DNA of 64,000 bases, taken from positions 124,001 to 188,000 of the forward strand of contig NZ_JAERRB010000007.1 of assembly GCF_016735595.1 (NCBI RefSeq). The letters run 5' to 3'. Source of the DNA: Chryseolinea lacunae. Lineage in GTDB: Bacteria; Bacteroidota; Bacteroidia; Cytophagales; Cyclobacteriaceae. The position numbers were made by a program, and so were the translations under genes. Under the pieces are notes generated by a model. That model saw nothing but the letters and a program-made list of their open reading frames with translations, had not been told where the DNA came from and ran no database searches. Below, one piece after another: positions 51,425 through 60,697 of this stretch (within the stretch, counting starts at the first letter, position 1; each line of letters starts with the position of its first letter).

Positions 51425-53431
51425 ATGACAAAAGCATTTGGCTACGTGGCAGCATTGCTGTTGACAACCTTTGTAGCACATTCCCAGCAAACGCCGTCTT
51501 TCACGCCCGATGTCTATCGCGAACTTCCCCTGGGCAGCATCCGGCCGCAGGGGTGGCTTAAGGATCAGCTCGTCATCATGCGCGACAACTCTTCGGGGCA
51601 TCTCGATGAAATTCATCCCAAGATTGGCAACGACAACGGTTGGCTTGGGGGCCGCGGCGATGCCTGGGAAGAAACGCCCTATTGGCTCGACGGCGCCGTG
51701 CCCTTGGCCTACCTGCTCGACGACCCCGCGCTGAAAACAAAAGTGCTGAAATACATCAACTGGACACTCGACCATCAACGGCCGTCGGGCTACTTCGGCG
51801 GCATCACCAAAGAAGAACGCGAAAAAGGAACACAGGTCACGCCCGACAACTGCGCAGCAGGCGACGACTGGTGGCCCAAGATGGTGATGCTGAAAGTGCT
51901 GCAACAATATTATGAAGCCAGCGGCGACAAACGCGTGGTGCCGTTCATGACGCGCTACTATGCCTATCAAAGCAAATCGCTGAAAGCCTGCCCGCTGGGC
52001 AAATGGACAGAGTGGGCCACCTCGCGCGGCACGGAGAACGTGATGATGATTCAATGGCTCTACAACATCAACCACGACGCAAATCTGTTGACACTGGCCA
52101 GCGAGATTGAAGCACAGTCGTTTCCCTGGAGCGACTGGCTTGGCGGGCGCGATTGGGTGATCGATGCCGCCGCCAACCAAACCGACCAACGGTGGATGAG
52201 CCGCCACGGTGTGAACGTGGGCATGGCCCTGAAAGCACCAGCCATAAACTACCAGCGAACGGGCAACAAAAAATACCTCGCCCAACTGCAGACCGGATGG
52301 AAGGATCTCATGACCCTTCACGGATTGCCCATGGGAATTTTCTCCAGCGATGAAGACCTTCACGGCAACGACCCCACCCAGGGCAGCGAGCTGTGCGCAA
52401 TAGTGGAGTCGATGTATTCACTGGAAAAAATCATCGCCATCACTGGCGACATCCGCTATATGGATGCCCTGGAACGGATGACCTTCAACGCCCTGCCCAC
52501 ACAAACCACCGATGACTATAACAACAAACAATACTTTCAAATCGCCAACCAGGTGCAGGTGTCGCGTGGTGTGTTCGACTTCTCGTTGCCATTCGATCGT
52601 GGCATGAACAACGTGTTCGGCCTGCGCAGCGGCTACACCTGCTGCACCGCCAACATGCACCAGGGGTGGACCAAGTTTGCCACACACCTTTGGTATGCCA
52701 CGGCCAAAGGTCTTGCGGCATTGGAGTACAGTCCATCGGATCTGAAAACCAAAGTGAACGGGCAAGACATTGTTATCCACGAAAAAACAAACTACCCTTT
52801 CGGCGACGCCATTGTCTTCGAGTTTGAAACGGCCACTCCGGTAGCCATGCCCTTGACCCTGCGCATTCCGTTGTGGTGCAAGGAGGCCACCATCGACATA
52901 AACGGACAATTGCCGCGCTTCGTGAAAGGAGGTCAACTGCTGACACTTGAAAACACCTGGAAAAACGGCGACAAGCTCACGTTGAAACTTCCCATGGAAG
53001 TGACCACTTCCAACTGGGCGAAGAACTCACGGGCGGTGGAGCGCGGGCCGCTGGTGTATGCACTAAAAATTGAAGAGCGGTGGGAGAAAGGAAACGAGGC
53101 TACAGAGGGCGACTACTTCAGCGTCTATCCCGCCAGTGACTGGAACTATGGTGTGCTGGAACAGATCGTGAAAAATCCTGCCACACTGAAAGTGACGGAG
53201 GTTTCTGTCGCGACTCCTTTTGTATGGAACCAGGCCCATGCGCCAATATCCATTGCCGTGCCGGCGCGAAAAATTCCGAATTGGAAATTGATAGATGGTG
53301 TGGCTCATCAGCCCATCACCACGCGGGTGAATGTGTATCAAGGCGATGTTAGTGCACAGGAGGAAACAGTGACCTTAATTCCGTATGGGTTCACCAAGGT
53401 GCGTGTGGTGGCGTTTCCGGTGGTGAAATAA
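51425..53431 (+). CDS. GH127-type glycoside hydrolase (beta-L-arabinofuranosidase-like, DUF1680)
   Basis: A 668-residue exported enzyme with signal peptide TKAFGYVAALLLTTFVAHS. An (alpha/alpha)6 barrel spans about 30-430 with family marks SIRPQGWLKDQLVIMRDNSSG, WEETPYWLDGAVPLAYL and QGSELCAIVESMYSLEKI. The zinc/catalytic Cys pair is in GYTCCTANMHQGWTK. Beta-sandwich domains follow. GH127 enzymes remove terminal beta-L-arabinofuranose from plant glycans; whether this one has that specificity is inferred from family only. It is not inside a visible SusCD locus. The start follows a 100-base stretch containing AT-rich promoter-like sequence. Confidence 0.9.
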   Translation: MTKAFGYVAALLLTTFVAHSQQTPSFTPDVYRELPLGSIRPQGWLKDQLVIMRDNSSGHLDEIHPKIGNDNGWLGGRGDAWEETPYWLDGAVPLAYLLDDPALKTKVLKYINWTLDHQRPSGYFGGITKEEREKGTQVTPDNCAAGDDWWPKMVMLKVLQQYYEASGDKRVVPFMTRYYAYQSKSLKACPLGKWTEWATSRGTENVMMIQWLYNINHDANLLTLASEIEAQSFPWSDWLGGRDWVIDAAANQTDQRWMSRHGVNVGMALKAPAINYQRTGNKKYLAQLQTGWKDLMTLHGLPMGIFSSDEDLHGNDPTQGSELCAIVESMYSLEKIIAITGDIRYMDALERMTFNALPTQTTDDYNNKQYFQIANQVQVSRGVFDFSLPFDRGMNNVFGLRSGYTCCTANMHQGWTKFATHLWYATAKGLAALEYSPSDLKTKVNGQDIVIHEKTNYPFGDAIVFEFETATPVAMPLTLRIPLWCKEATIDINGQLPRFVKGGQLLTLENTWKNGDKLTLKLPMEVTTSNWAKNSRAVERGPLVYALKIEERWEKGNEATEGDYFSVYPASDWNYGVLEQIVKNPATLKVTEVSVATPFVWNQAHAPISIAVPARKIPNWKLIDGVAHQPITTRVNVYQGDVSAQEETVTLIPYGFTKVRVVAFPVVK

Positions 53432-53635
53432 GGACCCCTAATCGATACCGTTTGCGCCAGTAAGATTTAGACTTTCCGGCGCAAGCGTTTTCGGTTATGG
53501 TTGTGGCATTTTCGCCGGCGTAACGTGAATGTTATGCCAGCATGAGTAGGATAATATTTTGATAATACGTTTTTGTTTTCGTTGTCTTAAAATCCGTTGA
53601 CTTTCGCGTTCGGTGAAAGCCTTTTTCTGAAGCAA

Positions 53636-53920
53636 ATGTCGTTGCAGGAAGCAGGCGTCTGTCGAATACGTATGGAAGCAGAATTGAAATCAACCCGGCG
53701 AAAACTGAACAATGCCCTGGAGCCGATCAAGGTGATGATGGTGCATCAGAAGCACAAATTGCTGCACGACGAGTGGCTCGTATTTGTGGAGCGTACCCGG
53801 TTCAGCGTGCTCAATCATCCCGACGAATACTTCGGTACAGACCTCACCACGGTGCCGGACCTGTCTATGCTGGTAACAAAAATATTCGACGACTTCCTTT
53901 CCGAAAACAAAGGGGCGTGA
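53636..53920 (+). CDS. Small hypothetical protein
   Basis: About 94 residues from the ATG at 53636; an ATG at 53672 and a TTG at 53597 are other in-frame starts. It is soluble, with two amphipathic helices (EAELKSTRRKLNNALEPIKV and the C-terminal MLVTKIFDDFLSENKGA) around a short polar segment. No family recognised. The composition is coding-like, and the gene is on the same strand as its neighbours, with a 100-base gap before the phosphodiesterase gene. Confidence 0.5.
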   Translation: MSLQEAGVCRIRMEAELKSTRRKLNNALEPIKVMMVHQKHKLLHDEWLVFVERTRFSVLNHPDEYFGTDLTTVPDLSMLVTKIFDDFLSENKGA

Positions 53921-54016
53921 CCCCGTCTGTCGAAAATCTGTGATATTTTCAAAGGGCAACTGGCTGTCGCCCGGAATTGTGATTACCTTTCCGGGATTAA
54001 TCTAGACTAGTGTTGA

Positions 54017-55231
54017 ATGCGCCGGATCATATTGATTCTTTTCCTCTTTGTTAGCCGTTTTTCCACCGCACAACAAGCCTCCCAACCCTATGTGCTCCTC
54101 GTGTCGTTCGACGGCTTTCGCTACGACTATGTGTCGCGTTTTCATCCGCCGAATTTTGAGAAGTTCATTCGTCAGGGCACCGCGGCCGAAGGGTTGATCC
54201 CTTCCTTTCCAAGCAAAACATTTCCCAATCACTATACCCTGGTCACAGGTCTTTATCCCGGTCATCATGGCCTGGTAGACAATCAATTTTACGATCCACA
54301 ACTGCACATCCGCTATGCCACGAAAGACAAATCGATCGTGCGCAATCCCGCGTTCTACGGAGGCACACCGCTATGGGTGTTGGCCCGGCAGCAGGGACTC
54401 AAAGCAGCATCCTATTTTTGGGTAGGATCGGAGACTGCCATCGGCGGCTATCTTCCCGACTACTATCTTTCCTATGAAGAGTCAATGCCCAACCTGAGCC
54501 GGGTGGAACAAACCCTGGCCTGGCTAAAGCTCCCCGAAAAAGAAAGACCTCACTTCATCTCACTCTATTTTTCGTTGGTAGACTATGAAGGCCACAAGAC
54601 CGGCCCCGACTCCGAAGCATTGAAGCAAACCGTGTTGAAGGCCGACAGCATTCTGGGCCATCTCATGCAAGGCATCGACGCGCTTAACCTTCCCGTGAAC
54701 GTGGTCATCGTTTCAGACCACGGCATGTCCGATCTCAAAGAAGGCGACGATACCTATGTGACGCTGGGCCAGCTGTTCAACATTGCCGACACCAGCGTGG
54801 TCATTTCCAATGGTGGCACACAGGCGCATCTCTACACCTCCAAACCCGATTCGCTCTATGAAGTGTTGAAGCGGCAGGAGCATAACTATACAATCTATAA
54901 ACGAAGTGCGTTGCCAAAATCGTGGCACTACGATCACCCGCGCGCGGGCGACTTGCTGATGGTGGTGGAACCGGGGCATTACATCCGCCTGGTGCGCGAC
55001 CCTGCGGTGATCTGGAATCCACACTTCGGCGGCCATGGTTTTGATCCCTACCGCGTGAAGGAGATGCAGGGAATTTTCTATGCGAAAGGCCCCAACATCA
55101 AGGCAGGAAAAACCATAGAACCTTTCGAAAACATTCACGTCTATCCCTTCATTGCCAAATTGCTGGGACTGAAAATTACGAGCCAGATCGATGGCCAGGA
55201 AAATGTATTGAACGCGGTGTATAAAAAATAG
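54017..55231 (+). CDS. Ectonucleotide pyrophosphatase/phosphodiesterase (alkaline phosphatase superfamily)
   Basis: A 404-residue exported enzyme with signal peptide RRIILILFLFVSRFSTAQQ. It belongs to the NPP branch of the alkaline phosphatase superfamily: metal-binding Asp in LLVSFDGFRYDY, the catalytic Thr in FPSKTFPNHYTLVTGLYPG, GHHGLVDNQFYD, then VVIVSDHGMSD and the C-terminal NPHFGGHGFDP with metal-binding histidines. It hydrolyses nucleotide or phosphodiester substrates in the periplasm; lipid phosphodiesters are also possible for the family. It is transcribed toward the convergent MBL-fold gene. Confidence 0.93.
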   Translation: MRRIILILFLFVSRFSTAQQASQPYVLLVSFDGFRYDYVSRFHPPNFEKFIRQGTAAEGLIPSFPSKTFPNHYTLVTGLYPGHHGLVDNQFYDPQLHIRYATKDKSIVRNPAFYGGTPLWVLARQQGLKAASYFWVGSETAIGGYLPDYYLSYEESMPNLSRVEQTLAWLKLPEKERPHFISLYFSLVDYEGHKTGPDSEALKQTVLKADSILGHLMQGIDALNLPVNVVIVSDHGMSDLKEGDDTYVTLGQLFNIADTSVVISNGGTQAHLYTSKPDSLYEVLKRQEHNYTIYKRSALPKSWHYDHPRAGDLLMVVEPGHYIRLVRDPAVIWNPHFGGHGFDPYRVKEMQGIFYAKGPNIKAGKTIEPFENIHVYPFIAKLLGLKITSQIDGQENVLNAVYKK

Positions 55232-55258
55232 CCGTCCGTCTCTATTGCATGTTCCAGC

Positions 55259-56110
55259 CTAAGCCAGCGACAACACTTCGCCGTCGCGTGGAATGAGGCA
55301 TTGACGGGTGAGTTTCTTTTCATCCACTATTTTCTGCAGGTCACTGCGTTTCAGCAGGCAGTGGTTCACGGTGTTCATGTGCACGGCAATCACCGTGGCG
55401 TTGGGCTCCTGCTGGCAGACGGTGACCACATCGTTGCCCGACATGGTGATGGGGTCGCCTTGCAGAAACTGTGCAGCGCCGGCATTCACCACTATAAAAT
55501 CGGGTCTGTGTTCTTTCAAAGCATCGGCCACTTCGGTGCACCAGATGGTGTCGCCGGAAATGTAGATCCGATGCTTGTTGTGTTCCACCACAAAGCCCGA
55601 AACCTTTCCCATCTTCGCGCCAATTTCGCCTGTGCCGTGCTGGCCGCCGGTGCGGTATATTTTCAATCCTTTGAAGGTGATGGACTGCTCCACCGGCAAC
55701 AGGTTTTTGAAGCCGGCCGCAGCCATGGCCTCCGTATCGGAAGGTTGGCAGATGAGCGGAAGGTCTTTGGCAATGAGTTCCTTTGCACGTGCGTCCCAAT
55801 GGTCGCGGTGGGTGTGGGTCACGGCCACGGCATCAAGGTCCTGAAGAAGCGATTGAAGCGCCTTGTCGTCGAGTGGAAGGTCTACCATGGGGATGCGTTC
55901 GGTGGTGGCGGCATTGCCCACCGGGTCCATGGCGTCCTTGGAACTGAGCATGGGGTCTACCAGAATTTTAACGCCACCGGCCTCCAACAGAAATGTGGCG
56001 TGTCGCAGAAAGTGAATCTTCATTGCGTCGGTTTTTGCAGACGCTTCGCGCGCCATAAGCGCAGCACCGGGAAGGAGGGTAGCACTGCGAAGAAAATCTC
56101 TTCTGTCCAT
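55259..56110 (-). CDS. MBL-fold metal-dependent hydrolase with Tat-type leader
   Basis: A 283-residue protein. The leader MDRRDFLRSATLLPGAALMA contains the RRDFL Tat motif, so export in folded form is likely. The mature metallo-beta-lactamase fold is of the UPF0173/YcbL-like kind: KIHFLRHATFLLEAGGVKIL, then the metal site VTHTHRDHWDA (HxHxDH), IYISGDTIWC and VIAVHMNTVNHC near the end. The substrate is unknown. It is the last gene of the minus-strand block, separated from the transketolase half by a terminator hairpin. Confidence 0.9.
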   Translation of the reverse strand: MDRRDFLRSATLLPGAALMAREASAKTDAMKIHFLRHATFLLEAGGVKILVDPMLSSKDAMDPVGNAATTERIPMVDLPLDDKALQSLLQDLDAVAVTHTHRDHWDARAKELIAKDLPLICQPSDTEAMAAAGFKNLLPVEQSITFKGLKIYRTGGQHGTGEIGAKMGKVSGFVVEHNKHRIYISGDTIWCTEVADALKEHRPDFIVVNAGAAQFLQGDPITMSGNDVVTVCQQEPNATVIAVHMNTVNHCLLKRSDLQKIVDEKKLTRQCLIPRDGEVLSLA

Positions 56111-56260
56111 AGGGTAAAAGTATTGATGGAGTTATAAACTTTGAACCTTCACGATGGGTTTCATTCCCTTCTAAATTCACGAACTGCAAACGTTCACACG
56201 ATGTTGGTTTCTATCAAGCCAATGATTCGTGCTGAAAAATCAAAACAGATTGAACATAAA

Positions 56261-56291
56261 AAAAAAGCAGATCCTAACGACCTGCTTTTTT
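56261..56291 (-). terminator. Bidirectional hairpin terminator after the transketolase C-half
   Basis: AAAAAAGCAG (56261-56270) pairs with CTGCTTTTTT (56282-56291) around an 11-base loop. It gives a T-run on either strand, 60 bases beyond the stop codon of the downstream transketolase half. Confidence 0.7.
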
Positions 56292-56349
56292 CTATTTATG
56301 ATTTTCGTTTCAGCCAGCGCATTCACACACACGTGCTGCAACGTTTTGC

Positions 56350-57303
56350 TTATTTCTTTCTCTTCAAAACCTTCTCAACAGCGGCCACAATGTTCTCGGG
56401 GCCGAGGCCGTATTTCTTCAGGAGCTGTGTGGGTGTTCCGCTTTCGCCAAACGAGTCGTTCACGGCCACCATCTCAATAGGGGTGGGGTTGAAGCGCGAC
56501 AATACCTGGGCAATGCTGTCGCCAAGACCGCCGTTGATCTGGTGCTCTTCGCAGGTCACCACGCAACGGGTTTTCTCAACCGATGCCAGCACGGCTTCCA
56601 CATCGAGGGGCTTAATGGTGTGTATGTTGATGAGCTCCACGCTAATGCCTTTCTCGGCCAGCACAGCTTCGGCTTCAATGGCGTTCCACACCAGGTGGCC
56701 GCAGGCGAAGATGGTCACGTCTTTGCCTTCAATCATCTTGTCGGCTTTGCCGATGGTGAAGGGACGGCCGGTGGTGAAGATGGGCCAGCTGGGGCGGCCA
56801 AAGCGCAGGTATGTCGGGCCCACGTGACTGCCCAGGGCAATCGTGGCGGCTTTGGTCTGATCGTGATCGCAGGGCACGATAACGGTCATGCCCGGGAGCA
56901 TTTTCATCATGCCAATGTCTTCGAGTATCTGGTGAGTGGCACCGTCTTCGCCAAGGGTCAGACCCGCGTGTGATGCACAGATCTTAACATTCTTACCGGA
57001 GTAAGCGATTGATTGACGGATCTGGTCGTATACGCGGCCGGTCGAAAAGTTGGCAAACGTGCCGGTGAAGGGAATCTTTCCGCTAATGGTCATGCCGGCG
57101 GCAAGGCCCATCATGTTCGCTTCTGCGATGCCCACCTGATAGAAACGTTCGGGGAATTCCTTCTTGAAAGCGTCCATCTTCAGGGAGCCGGTCAGGTCGG
57201 CGCAAAGGGCCACCACACTGCCGTTTTCTTTTCCTAACTCATGTAAGCCGACGCCAAAGCCGGACCGTGTATCTTTCTTTTCGGTGAAGGTGAATTTTGT
57301 CAT
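56350..57303 (-). CDS. Transketolase, C-terminal half (pyrimidine-binding and C-domain)
   Basis: A 317-residue subunit equivalent to the second half of transketolase. The start is ATG 57303 (MTKFTFTEKKDTRSGFGVGL); upstream codons are not family-like. Motifs are VALCADLTGSLKM, GIAEANMMGLAAGM (the Glu that activates thiamine diphosphate), GEDGATHQILEDIGMM, and the C-terminal domain starting DVTIFACGHLVWNAI. It must associate with the N-terminal subunit (60698-61549), with which it makes the non-oxidative pentose phosphate enzyme. Split transketolases are usual in Bacteroidota, but the halves are normally adjacent; here two genes lie between them. Confidence 0.93.
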   Translation of the reverse strand: MTKFTFTEKKDTRSGFGVGLHELGKENGSVVALCADLTGSLKMDAFKKEFPERFYQVGIAEANMMGLAAGMTISGKIPFTGTFANFSTGRVYDQIRQSIAYSGKNVKICASHAGLTLGEDGATHQILEDIGMMKMLPGMTVIVPCDHDQTKAATIALGSHVGPTYLRFGRPSWPIFTTGRPFTIGKADKMIEGKDVTIFACGHLVWNAIEAEAVLAEKGISVELINIHTIKPLDVEAVLASVEKTRCVVTCEEHQINGGLGDSIAQVLSRFNPTPIEMVAVNDSFGESGTPTQLLKKYGLGPENIVAAVEKVLKRKK

Positions 57304-57415
57304 GAGGTGATGAACGCGTTTAAAGGTTGAAATCGATGGTTGATGCCCGCGATGAGCGTTGCGAAAGTCGCAAAAGTTTTGGACTCTTCCCACAGGCTTT
57401 TTTATAAATAATTAC

Positions 57416-58894
57416 TTACAAAATCGGTGTCAGCAGGCGGCATATCGAGTCCACAATCCGGTAGAGGATGAAGCGGTCGGTCCACATGTTGTAGTTCAGT
57501 ACCCGCGAATACTGAAGGTCTTCGTCGAAGGCCTGGTCCAGGTCGTGGCAGAACTTCGGATCATAGACGAGGGCGGCCATTTCGAAGTTGATGTAGAAGC
57601 TCCGGGTGTCCATGTTCACCGTGCCCACAATGGCCAGCTGGTCGTCTATGGTGATGGTCTTTGCATGCATGAACCCGCGCTCATACAGGAACACCCGCAC
57701 GCCGCCCCGCAGCAAGGGCTTGAGGTAGGAGAACGAGGCATGCTGCACGATGTAGGAGTCGGTCTTGCCCGGCAACATCAGCTGAACATCCACACCATTC
57801 GACGCGGCCATCAGAAGGGCTGTCATGATCTGGTCTGACGGAATAAAGTAGGGCGTGGCAATGCGTATGGATTTGTTGGCGCGGTTGATGGCCGCCAGTA
57901 TAGCCTCCATGCAAAACGGCCGTGGCGAGTCCGGGCCACTGGCCACCATGGTGGCGCGAACGGTGCCGTTTTCGGGGTTGCTGTTTTCGAAGTAGGGCGG
58001 CGTGAGCGGAAATGTTTTCCTGGCCGTGAAATGCCAGCTCAGCAAAAACTGCAACTGCAGCTGACTCAGCAACGGACCTTCTACCCGCATGTGGGTGTCG
58101 CGCCAGAAGAGCTTGTGTTTGCCGTTGTTCAGGTAGCGGTCGTCCATGTTGATGCCCCCCAGGAACCCCACCTTGCCATCGACCACGATAATCTTCCGGT
58201 GATCTCTGAAGTTGGCCTGCGCAGCAAAGGGAAATGTGACGGGCATGAACCGGTGCACGTCTATGCCGGCCCGCTTGAGCCTACGCACCATGCGCTTGTT
58301 GTTCTTCGACCCCATGTCGTCTATGACGAGGCGCACTTCCACGCCCGCCTTGGCCTTGCGCATGAGGATGTCTACCACTTTGCGGCCCACGTTGTCGTAG
58401 GTAAAAATGTAATACTCGATGTGGATGTGATGCTGGGCGGCCTCAAGCGCTTCGAACACCCGGGGAAATTTCTGTTCGCCGTTCACCAGCAGCTCCACCG
58501 TGTTGTTCTCGCTCAGCAAACCCTGGTGCAGGTTAAAGATCAGCTTAGCGGGTGCAATCAGGTCGCCCACGTGCGCTTCGCAGCGTTCGAACCGTTTTTC
58601 GAACTCGGGCATGTTGGTGCTCCAGAACCGTTCCATCAGGGGCAACGCACCCACGGCTTTCAGGTTGAAGATGCGCTGCTTGCGATAGTCTCTTCCGAAA
58701 AAGTAGTAAACCACCAGGCCCAACACCGGCAGAAACGTAAGCAGCATGATGTAAGCAATGGACTTGACCGGGTTCCGGTTGTCGAGCAGAATGGAGATGA
58801 TGATGCCAATGTAGGCGAGGAGCAGCGGCAGCCAATACCAACCGTGGATGAGGTCATAGAGCCACTCCCAAACTTCTATTACAGGACTATTCAC
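57416..58894 (-). CDS. cls: Cardiolipin synthase
   Basis: Phospholipase-D-superfamily membrane enzyme of 492 residues that makes cardiolipin from two phosphatidylglycerols (or PG/PE). Two N-terminal membrane helices (YWLPLLLAYIGIIISILL and IAYIMLLTFLPVLGLVVYYF) precede the two catalytic HKD motifs: FRDHRKIIVVDGKVGFLGG and FMHAKTITIDDQLAIVGTVN. The length and layout are those of ClsA. It lies between the VWA protein gene and the transketolase C-half on the same strand, with gaps of about 110-265 bases. Confidence 0.95.
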   Translation of the reverse strand: MNSPVIEVWEWLYDLIHGWYWLPLLLAYIGIIISILLDNRNPVKSIAYIMLLTFLPVLGLVVYYFFGRDYRKQRIFNLKAVGALPLMERFWSTNMPEFEKRFERCEAHVGDLIAPAKLIFNLHQGLLSENNTVELLVNGEQKFPRVFEALEAAQHHIHIEYYIFTYDNVGRKVVDILMRKAKAGVEVRLVIDDMGSKNNKRMVRRLKRAGIDVHRFMPVTFPFAAQANFRDHRKIIVVDGKVGFLGGINMDDRYLNNGKHKLFWRDTHMRVEGPLLSQLQLQFLLSWHFTARKTFPLTPPYFENSNPENGTVRATMVASGPDSPRPFCMEAILAAINRANKSIRIATPYFIPSDQIMTALLMAASNGVDVQLMLPGKTDSYIVQHASFSYLKPLLRGGVRVFLYERGFMHAKTITIDDQLAIVGTVNMDTRSFYINFEMAALVYDPKFCHDLDQAFDEDLQYSRVLNYNMWTDRFILYRIVDSICRLLTPIL

Positions 58895-59033
58895 AACGGT
58901 GAAGATAATCCCAATTCCCGATTGAAGGCCACAAAGTTGTTAATGATTTGTTAATCGGCGAAAATCACCCAATAGGTTACAAACCCTGGTGGGGCACAGT
59001 GCGTAAAGAACAAGCAGTTAACCCGCCACCACC

Positions 59034-59150
59034 ATGTCGAAAGAAGCCGTTCAAGAAGACACAACAAAAGCCAATCGAAAACTCCTGCTTTGGTTTGTTG
59101 TGGCCCTCATCATTGCCGTGCTGCCCTGGATTGTTGTGAGTGTCCTGTAA
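59034..59150 (+). CDS. 38-residue single-helix membrane protein
   Basis: A short plus-strand frame from ATG 59034 to TAA 59150. It encodes a charged N-terminus (SKEAVQEDTTKANRK) followed by a well-formed membrane helix, LLLWFVVALIIAVLPWIVVS. It lies in the gap between the divergent cardiolipin synthase and the convergent VWA gene, ending 9 bases from the latter. The polar-then-hydrophobic pattern is unlikely by chance, and third positions are GC-biased as in real genes here. No family is known to me. Confidence 0.5.
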   Translation: MSKEAVQEDTTKANRKLLLWFVVALIIAVLPWIVVSVL

Positions 59151-59159
59151 GTTTCCGGC

Positions 59160-60560
59160 TCACTTAAACACGTTCACCGACACGGTTTCGCCCGACTGCA
59201 CGGCGAATTTTTTCAACCCCGTATACTTGCTGCCTGTGGTCTGCTTCACGCGGAAAACAATCTTGTATTGGCCCGGCAAAAGCGTTAGGGCAAACTGCGA
59301 CTTGAGCTCGTTCAGGTTGCAAACCCATTCCTGCACACCATCATCGCGCAACACATAAAGACTTCCATAGCCCGTGGCGGTGGTGTTGAAGTTCACAACC
59401 CCCGGGGCGGGCAAAAGAATGTTCTCCGTCTTGTTGGCTTGGATGTCGATCGTGAAAATTCTGCGGGGCAGGGTCAGCGTTTCAATTTCATATTTGCCTG
59501 TGAGGTAGCGAAAGGTTTCGTTGCTTTGTTGTGTGTTGATGATCTCGGCTTTTCCTTTTTCGCGCACCACCGACTGCAGGCCATTGTCTCTTCTTCCTTC
59601 CTGTTTAATGATGAGGTTTCCCTGTGGCGCGGGGATGCGGATCACGTTGTGTTTGCCTGGGATGAGGGTGATGTTCCGTTTCACCACGGGCGGCACGGTG
59701 TTCACCGTGAGGTCATAGTCCACCACCGGGTCGATCTGCACGGTGTCGGGGCGACCGAGTTTGTCGAGGTAGTGCACAAAGTCATACATGGGTGCGCCGG
59801 TAAACGTGTTGGCAAACGTCACGTTCACATTGGTTTCCACGGGCTTGCCGCCGGCATCCAGCAACTCGATGCTCGCGGTGGTTTTGGCGAAGCTGGTTTC
59901 GATGGCTTCGTTCAGCACGTTGCTGAATTTTCCGGGCGTGTCGGCGTCGATATACTTGCCCGCACACTCCAGTGTTTTCTCCGAACGCAAGCCCAACCCG
60001 ATAATGTAGGGACGCAAAAACACACCCTTCTTCTGCATGGCCCGCGACATGGCACACAAATCGCCACCACACGATTCAATGCCGTCGGTAATAAGAATCA
60101 CAATGTTTCGATAGCCCGGTCCCGCCGGAAAATCGTTGGCCGATTGCTCCAGCGAATAGGTGATGGGCGTCACGCCTTTCGGCTTTATTTCCTTGAGCTT
60201 GTCGATGATGAGGCTGTGGTTTTTTCCTTTGAAGGGCACCTCCAGGTAGGTGTCTTTGCAGTTCTTGATTTCCTGTGGCGAACGGTGTCCATACACGCGC
60301 AGGGCCAGCTCGAGCTTGCTGTTGCGGCTCAGCGAATCCACGATGTGCGTGAGGATCGATTTGGCCACGCTCCACCGTGTTTGGTTGGGACGTTCCCATT
60401 GTTCCAGCATGCTGCCCGAAGCATCGAGCAAAAACAGGATGCGCGTTTTGTCGGGCAACTTCTGTTGCACTTTGGTTTGTGCCATCACGCCCTGCGCCAG
60501 GGCGCAAAGTACAACCACGAATAGCATACGTTTTAAAATACCCGCGCGAACCGTTCTCAT
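59160..60560 (-). CDS. Exported VWA-domain protein
   Basis: A 466-residue protein with a signal peptide (MLFVVVLCALAQGVMAQ; an ATG at 60527 is an alternative start). The von Willebrand A domain (about 40-230) has a complete MIDAS: DASGSMLEQW, the Thr in KGVTPITYSLEQ, and VILITDGIESCGG. The C-terminal half is a string of beta-rich segments (IRIPAPQGNLIIKQEGRR, FRYLTGKYEIETLTLP) resembling carboxypeptidase-regulatory/Big-like domains. It probably mediates a metal-dependent protein interaction in the periplasm or at the surface. It lies between the two transketolase halves without obvious functional relation. Confidence 0.88.
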   Translation of the reverse strand: MRTVRAGILKRMLFVVVLCALAQGVMAQTKVQQKLPDKTRILFLLDASGSMLEQWERPNQTRWSVAKSILTHIVDSLSRNSKLELALRVYGHRSPQEIKNCKDTYLEVPFKGKNHSLIIDKLKEIKPKGVTPITYSLEQSANDFPAGPGYRNIVILITDGIESCGGDLCAMSRAMQKKGVFLRPYIIGLGLRSEKTLECAGKYIDADTPGKFSNVLNEAIETSFAKTTASIELLDAGGKPVETNVNVTFANTFTGAPMYDFVHYLDKLGRPDTVQIDPVVDYDLTVNTVPPVVKRNITLIPGKHNVIRIPAPQGNLIIKQEGRRDNGLQSVVREKGKAEIINTQQSNETFRYLTGKYEIETLTLPRRIFTIDIQANKTENILLPAPGVVNFNTTATGYGSLYVLRDDGVQEWVCNLNELKSQFALTLLPGQYKIVFRVKQTTGSKYTGLKKFAVQSGETVSVNVFK

Positions 60561-60635
60561 TGGGGAAAGTTAAGATGCCGGGCCAAGGATACCAAGGGCA
60601 AGGGCATAACTGTGTTGCGCGGTAAATTCAGGCAT

Positions 60636-60669
60636 AAAAAAAACGCAACGGCTTTGATTCACCGTTGCG
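60636..60669 (-). terminator. Terminator after the transketolase N-half
   Basis: CGCAACGG/CCGTTGCG form an 8-base stem with a 10-base loop; on the minus strand it is followed by eight Ts. It lies about 30 bases past the stop codon and separates the transketolase N-half from the VWA gene. Confidence 0.8.
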
Positions 60670-60697
60670 CGTTGCAATGTTATTCGAAGATGGCGTC

